A stretch of 64,000 nucleotides of DNA from Luteimonas cucumeris. Its GTDB lineage: Bacteria; Pseudomonadota; Gammaproteobacteria; Xanthomonadales; Xanthomonadaceae. The position numbers were made by a program, and so were the translations under genes. Below the pieces are notes generated by a model. The model saw only the letters and a list, made by a program, of their open reading frames with translations. It made no database searches and had not been told where the DNA came from. The stretch is taken from positions 1-64,000 of the forward strand of contig NZ_VLKN01000007.1 of the NCBI RefSeq assembly GCF_007830035.1. The letters are read 5' to 3'. This document shows positions 57,327-64,000 of this stretch, piece by piece. Position 1 is the stretch's first letter; each line of letters begins with the position of its first letter.

Positions 57327-59054
57327 ATGTCCGCCACGGCCTGCAGCGACATCCCCGGCCGCGAGGATTTCCTGGGCCACCCCAAGGGCGTCTACGTCTG
57401 CTTCTTCACCGAGATGTGGGAGCGCTTCTCCTTCTACGGGATGAAGGCGCTGCTGCTGCTGTACCTGCTCAAGCACCACCTGTTCGGCGACGACGCCGGC
57501 TACGACCTGATAGGCGCCTACGGCGGGCTGGTGTACGCGGTGCCGGTGATCGGCGGCTTGGTCGCCGACCGCTGGCTGGGCATGCGCAAGTCGGTGGTAC
57601 TCGGCGGCGTGCTGCTGTGCCTGGGCCACCTGGGCATGGCGGTCGAAGGCGAGCAGGCGCGGCTGGTCGACGGCGCCGTAGTGCGCGACGAAAACGCGCT
57701 GCAGGCGTTCTATTTCTCGCTGGCGCTGATCATCATGGGCGTCGGCTTCCTCAAGCCCAACATCTCCACCATCGTCGGCAAGCTGTACGCGTCGAACGAT
57801 CCGCGTCGCGACTCCGGCTTCACCCTGTTCTATGCCGGCATCAACGTCGGCGGCCTGTTCGCGGGGCTGGTGTGCGCCTTCCTCGGCGAGACCTATGGCT
57901 GGAAATACGGCTTCGGCGCGGCCGGCATCGGCATGTTCGCCGGCCTGTGCATGTTCCTGTGGGGCCAGAAATACCTGCACGGCCACGCCGAACCGCCGGA
58001 TCCGGCGAAACTGCGCGAGAAGAATTTCGTGCTGACGCGCGAGTGGTGGATCTACCTGTCGGCCTTCGCCGGCGTCGCCGTGGTCTGGCAGCTGATCCAG
58101 CGCACCTGGACCGTGCACGGCGCGATGCACCTGGTCGCGATCGCCTTCGCCGCGTGGTTCGTGTGGTTCCTGCTGCGCCACTGCAGCAAGGTGGAGCGCC
58201 AGCAGATGATCGCGCTGCTGGTGACGATCATCGCGGTACTGGTGTTCTTCACCCTGTACGAGCAGACCTACGGCTCGTGGCTGACTTTCACCGACCGCGT
58301 GCTGAGCAAGGACCTGTTCCCGTCGCTGGTCAGCGATGCCAGTGGCACGCTGCCGTGGTCGCTGTACGTGATGGCGGCAAGCCCGCTGCTGATGGTGACC
58401 GCGCTGCGCGCCAGCGATCGCGGCAACCTGCGCCTGGCGCACGCGATGGTATTGCTGCTGGTCGTCGGCATGGCCATCGCCTGCTTCCGCGACGTGGTGC
58501 TGGTGCCGCAGACCGCCGGCTCGCTGACTTTTCTCGGTTCGTTTTTCATCGTCGTGCTGTCGCCGCTGTTCGCCTGGCTTTGGCCGTGGCTGGAACGGCG
58601 CGGCCGCAATCCCGGCAAGCCGTTCAAGAGCGCGATCGGCCTGCTGTTCGCCGGACTTTCCTTCCTGCCGCTGATTGCTGCCGCGCAATCCGCGCAGGGC
58701 GGCGCGCTGGCCAGCGTGTGGTGGCTGGTGCTGGCCTATTTCCTGCTGGAAATCGGCGAGATGTGCCTGTCGCCGATCGGTCTGTCTGCCGTCACTCAGT
58801 TGTCGGTGGCGCGCGTGGTCGGGCTGATGATGGGCGGCTTCTGGCTGGCGACGGCCTACTCGGAAGTCCTCGCCGCGCAGTTCGGCAAGCTGGCTTCGAT
58901 CGAGGTGCCGGCTGGCGAAGCGATCGATGTCGCCAGCGCGGCAGCGAAGTACGCGGACCTGTTCTGGCTGATGCTGTGGATCGGACTGGGCTGCGCCGTC
59001 GTTGCCTTCCTCATCGCGCCGCTGCTGCGGCGGATGATGCATGGGGTGAAGTAG
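57327..59054 (+). CDS. POT family proton-dependent oligopeptide transporter
   Basis: Major facilitator peptide/H+ symporter of 575 aa with about 14 helices. The first helix has the POT/PTR2 signature ERFSFYGMKALLLLYL, and FLKPNISTIVGKLY and GFTLFYAGINVGGLFAGLVC match PTR2 motifs. It imports di- or tripeptides. The start at 57327 (MSATACSDIPGREDFLGHPK) is family-like. Divergent from the OPT gene, so both may share a control region. Confidence 0.94.
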   Translation: MSATACSDIPGREDFLGHPKGVYVCFFTEMWERFSFYGMKALLLLYLLKHHLFGDDAGYDLIGAYGGLVYAVPVIGGLVADRWLGMRKSVVLGGVLLCLGHLGMAVEGEQARLVDGAVVRDENALQAFYFSLALIIMGVGFLKPNISTIVGKLYASNDPRRDSGFTLFYAGINVGGLFAGLVCAFLGETYGWKYGFGAAGIGMFAGLCMFLWGQKYLHGHAEPPDPAKLREKNFVLTREWWIYLSAFAGVAVVWQLIQRTWTVHGAMHLVAIAFAAWFVWFLLRHCSKVERQQMIALLVTIIAVLVFFTLYEQTYGSWLTFTDRVLSKDLFPSLVSDASGTLPWSLYVMAASPLLMVTALRASDRGNLRLAHAMVLLLVVGMAIACFRDVVLVPQTAGSLTFLGSFFIVVLSPLFAWLWPWLERRGRNPGKPFKSAIGLLFAGLSFLPLIAAAQSAQGGALASVWWLVLAYFLLEIGEMCLSPIGLSAVTQLSVARVVGLMMGGFWLATAYSEVLAAQFGKLASIEVPAGEAIDVASAAAKYADLFWLMLWIGLGCAVVAFLIAPLLRRMMHGVK

Positions 59055-59078
59055 CAATGGTCGGAATACGCTCGATAT

Positions 59079-59157
59079 GTAGCGTGCGCTGCGTGCACGA
59101 CCCGCAACCTGACAACCCCTGAATGTCGCACGATGTCGTGCGCACAGCGCACGCTAC
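59079..59157. repeat. 79-bp inverted-repeat element
   Basis: Two 23-bp arms (59079-59101 and 59135-59157), starting GTAGCGTGCGCTG, match with two mismatches and enclose 33 bases. A second palindrome GCACGA-TG-TCGTGC lies at 59128-59141. It sits between the convergent POT and rmlD genes and resembles a REP or miniature element; it could also end both transcripts. Confidence 0.7.
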
Positions 59158-59190
59158 GATGCCGTCTCGGAAGTAGGCGCTGGACAACGT

Positions 59191-60081
59191 TCAGGCCGCC
59201 AGTTCGTCCAGCACCTGCACCAGGCCTTCGTGCCAGTTCGGCAGTTCGATGCCGAAATCGCGCTGGAACGCCGAATTGTCCAGCACCGAATACGCCGGCC
59301 GCGCCGCGCGCGTCGGATAGTCCGTCGTAGTGATCGGCACGACGCGCGGTGGCCTCGCCAGCAGGCCACGCGCATGGGCTTCGCGCATGATCGCTTCCGC
59401 GAACCCGTGCCAGCTGGTCTGACCGGACGCCGTCAGGTGCCACAGGCCGGGGGATCGTTGCGAACGGATCGCGGTCTCGGTGGCGTACGCGATCAGGTAC
59501 GCGGAAGTCGGCGTGCCGATCTGGTCGCCGACCACGCGCAGTTCATCGCGTTCTTTCGCCAGCCGCAGCATGGTCAGCAGGAAATTTCTGCCATGTGCCG
59601 CATATACCCAAGCCGTGCGGAAGATGAAATGGCGCGCACCGCTGTCGCGGATCGCCTGCTCGCCGGCGAGCTTGCTGACGCCGTACACGCCCAGCGGCGC
59701 AGTCGCATCGTCTTCGCGGTAGGGCTGACGACCGCTGCCATCGAATACGTAATCGGTCGAGTAATGCACCAGCAGGGCATCGCGTGCGGCGCAGGCGGCG
59801 GCGATGATGCTTGGCGCTTCCGCGTTGGCGCGGACAGCTGCGTCGACCTCGTCCTCGGCACGGTCAACGGCGGTATGGGCCGCGGCATTGACGACGACAT
59901 CGGGCGCGATCCGTGCGATCAGGCCGGCCAGACTGCCAGGCGCATCGAAATCGGCGACTTCGCAGGCCGTGCCATCCAGTCTGCCGCTGCGCGTGGTCGC
60001 GACGACTTCGCCCAATGGCGCCAGGCTGCGGCGCAGTTCGCTGCCAACCTGGCCATTCGCACCGAGCAGCAGGATCCTCAC
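59191..60081 (-). CDS. rmlD: dTDP-4-dehydrorhamnose reductase
   Basis: Last enzyme of dTDP-L-rhamnose synthesis, an NAD(P)H-dependent reductase. The 296-aa SDR-extended protein has the nucleotide loop LLLGANGQVGSELRR, the segment HYSTDYVFDGSGRQPYREDD and the catalytic YGVSK. The start is GTG at 60081, 11 bases after the rmlC stop. Last gene of the rmlBACD cluster supplying rhamnose for lipopolysaccharide or other glycans. Confidence 0.95.
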   Translation of the reverse strand: MRILLLGANGQVGSELRRSLAPLGEVVATTRSGRLDGTACEVADFDAPGSLAGLIARIAPDVVVNAAAHTAVDRAEDEVDAAVRANAEAPSIIAAACAARDALLVHYSTDYVFDGSGRQPYREDDATAPLGVYGVSKLAGEQAIRDSGARHFIFRTAWVYAAHGRNFLLTMLRLAKERDELRVVGDQIGTPTSAYLIAYATETAIRSQRSPGLWHLTASGQTSWHGFAEAIMREAHARGLLARPPRVVPITTTDYPTRAARPAYSVLDNSAFQRDFGIELPNWHEGLVQVLDELAA

Positions 60082-60091
60082 GGCTGGTTGC

Positions 60092-60649
60092 TCACGCGAC
60101 GTAGACCGGCAGGCGATGCTCCGGCACATCATCGAGGAATGGCGCGCGTGCGTCCTTGTCGGACAGCAGCGGCGCGCTGACCGGCCAGTCGATCGCCAGA
60201 CGTGCATCGTTCCAGCGGATCGCAGCGTCGGCGTCGCGATCGTAGGTCTCGGTGCACAGGTAGGTGAACGTGGCGCGCTCGCTGAGCACGGCGAAGCCAT
60301 GCGCGAAGCCTTCCGGTATCCAGAAGTGGCGCTTGTTGTCGCCCGAAAGAATCGCGGCCGTCGATTTTCCAAACGTCGGCGAGCCGCGACGGATGTCGAC
60401 CGCCACGTCCCAGACCTCGCCATCCAGCACGGACACATACTTGCCCTGCGACTTCGGCCACTGGTAATGCAGGCCGCGCAACACGCCGCGCGCCGAACTG
60501 GAGACGTTGCCCTGCACGAAATCAGGCGTCAGGCCATGCGCGGCCAGCTTGTCTCGGTTGAACGATTCGTAGAACCAGCCGCGGTCGTCGCCAAATACCT
60601 GTGGTTCGATGATCAGGCACCCTGCAATATCCGTCTCGATCACCTTCAT
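60092..60649 (-). CDS. rmlC: dTDP-4-dehydrorhamnose 3,5-epimerase
   Basis: Cupin epimerase of 185 aa acting between RmlB and RmlD. Motifs: [39 protein letters not shown] (catalytic His region), [14 protein letters not shown] and [16 protein letters not shown]. The ATG at 60649 overlaps the rmlA stop by four bases (ATGA). Confidence 0.96.
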   Translation of the reverse strand: MKVIETDIAGCLIIEPQVFGDDRGWFYESFNRDKLAAHGLTPDFVQGNVSSSARGVLRGLHYQWPKSQGKYVSVLDGEVWDVAVDIRRGSPTFGKSTAAILSGDNKRHFWIPEGFAHGFAVLSERATFTYLCTETYDRDADAAIRWNDARLAIDWPVSAPLLSDKDARAPFLDDVPEHRLPVYVA

Positions 60650-61533
60650 GGCACGAATCCGCGTCCGGCCAGCGAGAGCAGATATTGGCCATAACCGTTC
60701 TTGACCAGCGGTCGCGCCAGGGTTTCCAGTTGCGCCGCATCGATCCAGCCATTGTTCCAGGCGATCTCCTCCGGGCAGCACACGCGCAGGCCCTGGCGCG
60801 CCTCGATGGTCTCGATGTAATTGGACGCCTCCAGCAGCGACTGGTGGGTACCGGTATCCAGCCAGGCGTAGCCGCGACCGAGTTGTTCCAGGTGCAGCGA
60901 GCCTTCCTCGAGATAGCGACGGTTGAGATCGGTGATCTCCAGTTCGCCGCGCGGCGACGGCTTCAGGCCGGCGGCGAAATCGCTGGCGCGGCCGTCGTAG
61001 AAGTACAGGCCGGTGACTGCGTAGTTGGAACGAGGCTGTAAAGGCTTTTCCTCGAGCCCGATCACCCTTCCATCCGCGTCGAAGTCGGCGACGCCATAGC
61101 GCTCCGGATCGCGCACCCAGTAACCGAACACGGTCGCACCGTTTTCGCGCCCGTCGGCACGCTTGAGCAGCGCCGTCAGGCCGGGGCCGTGGAAGATGTT
61201 GTCGCCCAGCACCAGGCAACTCGGTTGCCCGGCCACGAAATCGCGACCGATCAGGTAGGCCTGTGCCAGCCCATCCGGACTCGGCTGCACCGCGTACTCG
61301 ATGCGCATGCCCCATTGCGAGCCATCGCCGAGCAGCGACTTGAACAGCGCCTGCTCGTGCGGGGTATTGATGATCAGCACTTCGCGGATCCCCGCCAGCA
61401 TCAGCACGCTGAGCGGGTAATAGATCATCGGCTTGTCGTATACCGGCAGGAGCTGCTTGCTGATCGACTGCGTCAACGGATACAGGCGGGTACCGGAGCC
61501 GCCAGCGAGGATGATGCCGCGTCGTTGGGTCAT
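60646..61533 (-). CDS. rmlA: Glucose-1-phosphate thymidylyltransferase
   Basis: First enzyme of dTDP-rhamnose synthesis, joining dTTP and glucose 1-phosphate. The 295-aa product starts [20 protein letters not shown] with the nucleotidyltransferase signature, followed by [20 protein letters not shown] and [13 protein letters not shown]. The ATG at 61533 has AGGAAA upstream. It lies 99 bases after rmlB. Confidence 0.96.
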   Translation of the reverse strand: MTQRRGIILAGGSGTRLYPLTQSISKQLLPVYDKPMIYYPLSVLMLAGIREVLIINTPHEQALFKSLLGDGSQWGMRIEYAVQPSPDGLAQAYLIGRDFVAGQPSCLVLGDNIFHGPGLTALLKRADGRENGATVFGYWVRDPERYGVADFDADGRVIGLEEKPLQPRSNYAVTGLYFYDGRASDFAAGLKPSPRGELEITDLNRRYLEEGSLHLEQLGRGYAWLDTGTHQSLLEASNYIETIEARQGLRVCCPEEIAWNNGWIDAAQLETLARPLVKNGYGQYLLSLAGRGFVP

Positions 61534-61632
61534 CTGATTTCCTGTCTCATTTACTGAATGCGCATCAGGTAGGCTAGGCGCCAATCAAGCATCGTGCTGG
61601 TAGCACGAATCGGCCCACGCCGAAGGGAGTGA

Positions 61633-62688
61633 TCAGGCAGTTGCGCCGATGCGCTCGAGCCGGTAACTGCCATCCAGCACGCGCTGCACCCACGGCTGCT
61701 GGTCGAGGTACCAGTCGACGGTATCGGCAATGCCCTGTTCGAAGGTATGCGCCGGCTTCCAGCCCAACTCGTTCTGCAGCTTGGAGGCATCGATTGCATA
61801 GCGCCGGTCGTGACCGGGCCGATCCTTGACATAGGTGATCTGCGAGTTGCGCGGCTTGCCATCGGCGCGCGGACGGCGCTTGTCCAGCAGCGCACAGATC
61901 ACATTGACCACCTCGATGTTCTGGCGTTCCGCGTCGCCGCCGACGTTATAGGTTTCGCCGATCCGTCCGCGTTCCAGCACCGCCCGGATCGCAGCGCAGT
62001 GGTCGCCGACATACAGCCAGTCGCGCACGTTTTTGCCGTCGCCGTAGATCGGCAGCGACTCGCCTGCGATCGCCTTGGCGATCACCAGCGGAATGAGCTT
62101 CTCGGGAAACTGGTAAGGGCCGTAATTGTTCGAACAGTTGGTGGTCAGCACCGGCAGGCCGTAGGTGTGATGAAACGCACGCACCAGATGGTCGGAGGCT
62201 GCCTTCGATGCCGAGTACGGCGAGTTGGGTGCGTACGCGGTTTCCTCGGTGAACCTGCCGCTGTCGCCCAGCGAGCCGTAGACCTCGTCGGTGGATACGT
62301 GCAGGAAACGAAAGGCATCCTTCGCCGCGCCTTCCAGTCCTTTCCAGTAGTCGCGCGCGGCTTCCAGCAGGGCCAGGGTGCCGACCACGTTGGTCTGCAC
62401 GAACGCGGCCGGACCATCGATGGAACGGTCGACGTGGCTTTCGGCGGCGAAATTGACGATGGCATCGGGGCGATGCCCGGCGAGCAGCTTCGTCACCAAC
62501 GCGCGGTCGCCGATGTCGCCCTGCTCGAAGACATGCGCGGGATTGCCGTCAAGCGACGACAGCGTATCGAGGTTGCCGGCGTAGGTCAGGACATCGAGGT
62601 TGACGATGCGAATGCCGCTGCGCACCGCCTCGAGCACGAAATTGCCACCAATGAATCCGGCACCGCCGGTTACCAGCCAGGTTTGCAC
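61633..62688 (-). CDS. rmlB: dTDP-glucose 4,6-dehydratase
   Basis: NAD-dependent dehydratase that makes dTDP-4-keto-6-deoxyglucose. The 351-aa product has the NAD loop TGGAGFIGGNFV, FAAESHVDRSIDGPAAFVQT, the catalytic HVSTDEVYGSLG (Thr-Asp-Glu) and YSASKAASDH. The GTG start at 62688 (VQTWLVTGGAGFIG) fits the family; AGAGG lies about 10 bases upstream. First gene of the cluster, 41 bases after ssb, so it may share the ssb transcript. Confidence 0.95.
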   Translation of the reverse strand: MQTWLVTGGAGFIGGNFVLEAVRSGIRIVNLDVLTYAGNLDTLSSLDGNPAHVFEQGDIGDRALVTKLLAGHRPDAIVNFAAESHVDRSIDGPAAFVQTNVVGTLALLEAARDYWKGLEGAAKDAFRFLHVSTDEVYGSLGDSGRFTEETAYAPNSPYSASKAASDHLVRAFHHTYGLPVLTTNCSNNYGPYQFPEKLIPLVIAKAIAGESLPIYGDGKNVRDWLYVGDHCAAIRAVLERGRIGETYNVGGDAERQNIEVVNVICALLDKRRPRADGKPRNSQITYVKDRPGHDRRYAIDASKLQNELGWKPAHTFEQGIADTVDWYLDQQPWVQRVLDGSYRLERIGATA

Positions 62689-62729
62689 GCGGGTACAGCC
62701 TCTAAGTGGGAATGCCGGACGCAAAATCC

Positions 62730-63197
62730 TCAGAACGGAATATCGTCATCTGCGAAGTCGTCCATCGGCGCCCGTGAAGCCTGCGGTGCCGGCTCGCGGC
62801 GCTGCGCCGGCGCCGGGCGCGAAGAGCGTTCGCCGCCACTGCGTTCCGAGCCTTCGCCGCGTCCCTCGTTGCCACCCAGCATCTGCATCTGGTCGGCGAT
62901 GATGTCGGTGAAGTAGCGGGTGACGCCATCCTTCTCGGAGGTGCTGTACTCGATGCGGCCCTCGATGTAGACCTGGCGCCCCTTCCTCAGGTACTCGCCG
63001 GCGATCTCGCCGAGCTTGCCGAACAGCTTGACCCGGTGCCATTCGGTCTTGTCGATCTGGTTGCCGTCCTTGTCCTTGCGCGAACTGGAGGTGGCCAGGC
63101 TGATCGTGGTCACGGCCATGCCGCTCTGGGTGTACTTGGTTTCCGGATCGTTGCCGAGGTTGCCGACCAGGATCACCTTGTTGATGCCGCGGGCCAT
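62730..63197 (-). CDS. ssb: Single-stranded DNA-binding protein
   Basis: Essential tetrameric SSB of 155 aa. The N-terminal OB fold starts [20 protein letters not shown] and continues [20 protein letters not shown]; a Gly/Arg/Ala-rich linker leads to the acidic tip [10 protein letters not shown] that binds partner proteins. Divergent from the ispB-type gene; rml genes follow on the same strand. Confidence 0.97.
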   Translation of the reverse strand: MARGINKVILVGNLGNDPETKYTQSGMAVTTISLATSSSRKDKDGNQIDKTEWHRVKLFGKLGEIAGEYLRKGRQVYIEGRIEYSTSEKDGVTRYFTDIIADQMQMLGGNEGRGEGSERSGGERSSRPAPAQRREPAPQASRAPMDDFADDDIPF

Positions 63198-63330
63198 GTC
63201 TTGCCGTCCTTATCTTCGTGCGCCCGGATCGGGCTGCATCATTGGATTATAGCCGCGCGGCACGCGGGAGTCGGGCGATGCAGCGCTGCCGGGTCAGGTT
63301 TGTCTGAACCGCCTGTCGGCATCCTCTCCC

Positions 63331-63336
63331 TATAAT
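63331..63336 (+). promoter_or_regulatory. -10 box upstream of the polyprenyl synthase gene
   Basis: A perfect TATAAT lies 28 bases before the ATG. No good -35 hexamer is found at 16-18 bp, so only half of the promoter is supported. Confidence 0.4.
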
Positions 63337-63363
63337 TGGGCCATCTCCCGCACTGGTCTCGCA

Positions 63364-64000
63364 ATGGATTACGCGCCCTCCCGCCCGCTGACGCCCGCTG
63401 CCGGGTCCGCCCAGGGACTCTCCTTGGCCGCAATCCAGTCGCTGGCCGCGACGGACATGGCCGCCGTCGACGCCCTGATCCGACGCCGCCTGGCCTCGGA
63501 CGTGGTGCTGGTCAACCAGATCGGCGAGCACATCGTCGCCGCGGGCGGCAAGCGGCTGCGGCCGATGCTGCTGTTGCTGGCCGCACGGGCGCTGGGCCAT
63601 GCGGGCGCCGATGCGCATCAACTGGCGGCGGTGATCGAGTTCATCCATACCGCCACCCTGCTGCACGACGACGTGGTCGACGAGTCCGACCTGCGCCGCG
63701 GCCGCAGCACCGCCAACGCGCTGTGGGGCAATGCGCCAAGCGTGCTGGTCGGCGATTTCCTGTACTCGCGCAGCTTCCAGCTGATGGTGGAACTGGACCG
63801 CATCGAGGTGATGCGGATCCTCGCCGACACCACCAACGCCATCGCCGAAGGCGAAGTGCTGCAGCTGCTGCACGTACGCAATCCCGATACCGACGAACCC
63901 GCTTACCTGCGCGTGATCGAGCGCAAGACCGCGGTGCTGTTCGCCGCGGCGACACGGCTCGGTGCGCTGCTGGCCGGCGCCGACGAAGCGCTGCTGCAGC
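63364..64000 (+). CDS. ispB: Polyprenyl diphosphate synthase (IspB/octaprenyl type), 3' end cut by window
   Basis: Trans-prenyl chain synthase making the long side chain of ubiquinone. The 212 visible residues include the conserved GGKRLRPMLLLLAARALG, the first Asp-rich motif in LLHDDVVDESDLRRG, and VLVGDFLYSRSFQLM, ending at ATRLGALLAGADEALLQ; the second Asp-rich motif lies beyond the window. The residues before the Asp-rich motif (TATL) are small, in keeping with long-chain enzymes. Start ATG 63364; the N-terminus (MDYAPSRPLTPAAGSAQGLS) is a little longer than in E. coli IspB. Confidence 0.92.
   Translation, partial: MDYAPSRPLTPAAGSAQGLSLAAIQSLAATDMAAVDALIRRRLASDVVLVNQIGEHIVAAGGKRLRPMLLLLAARALGHAGADAHQLAAVIEFIHTATLLHDDVVDESDLRRGRSTANALWGNAPSVLVGDFLYSRSFQLMVELDRIEVMRILADTTNAIAEGEVLQLLHVRNPDTDEPAYLRVIERKTAVLFAAATRLGALLAGADEALLQ

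Overview
The window reads as 64 kb of ordinary chromosome from a GC-rich gammaproteobacterium, most likely of the family Lysobacteraceae (Xanthomonadaceae; Lysobacter, Luteimonas or Pseudoxanthomonas type). The reasons are the gene set: a fimT-pilV-pilW-pilX-pilY1-pilE minor pilin cluster, a large Oar-like TonB-dependent receptor, a type II secretion ATPase without its zinc cysteines, a petABC-sspA-sspB cluster, and the miaB / phoH / ybeY / corC neighbourhood. There is no prophage, integrase, transposase or CRISPR array. The lineage call is inference from gene content; no 16S gene is present.

Layout. 1-5 kb: the 3' part of a trimeric autotransporter adhesin, convergent with the ATPase gspE, then tRNA-Val. 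5-8 kb: uvrB, divergent from a lone fimT-like pseudopilin, then tRNA-Asn. 8-15 kb: the minor pilin operon on the minus strand. 15-20 kb: nucleotide nucleosidase ppnN and the TonB-dependent receptor. 20-28.5 kb: grxD-SDR-marC (coupled through GTGA overlaps), sodB, purEK, a Trm112-like gene with nadC, a DUF2272 lipoprotein, a DUF3301 protein, sspA/sspB. 28.6-32.4 kb: the cytochrome bc1 operon and a lytic transglycosylase. 32.6-44 kb: miaB, a GNAT enzyme and a small membrane protein, a TetR-controlled ABC-2 exporter, phoH-ybeY, an unknown secreted protein, then corC, an Lnb-domain (DUF4105) membrane protein and corA. 44-47.9 kb: a 126-bp tandem duplication, the pyruvate transporter cstA with its small partner, and an outer-membrane channel-like protein.

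47.9-51.8 kb is the least conserved part. It holds a small protein built of ten heptads from a 21-bp tandem repeat, an alanine-zipper lipoprotein next to an L,D-transpeptidase, and a GlxA-type regulator divergent from an isochorismatase-like hydrolase. 51.8-59 kb is a peptide-use block: OPT transporter, S9 peptidase and a DUF819 membrane protein in one direction, a POT transporter in the other. 59-64 kb: rmlBACD (dTDP-L-rhamnose) behind ssb, then the start of an ispB-type polyprenyl synthase cut by the window end.

The most interesting points are: (1) an Lnb-type candidate lipoprotein N-acyltransferase directly after corC, the slot that lnt holds in E. coli; (2) the heptad-repeat protein; (3) the lipoprotein / L,D-transpeptidase pair; (4) the tandem duplication that copies the last codons of corA together with a two-hairpin intergenic element; (5) a short-chain dehydrogenase-like protein with both catalytic Ser and Lys replaced, translationally coupled to grxD.
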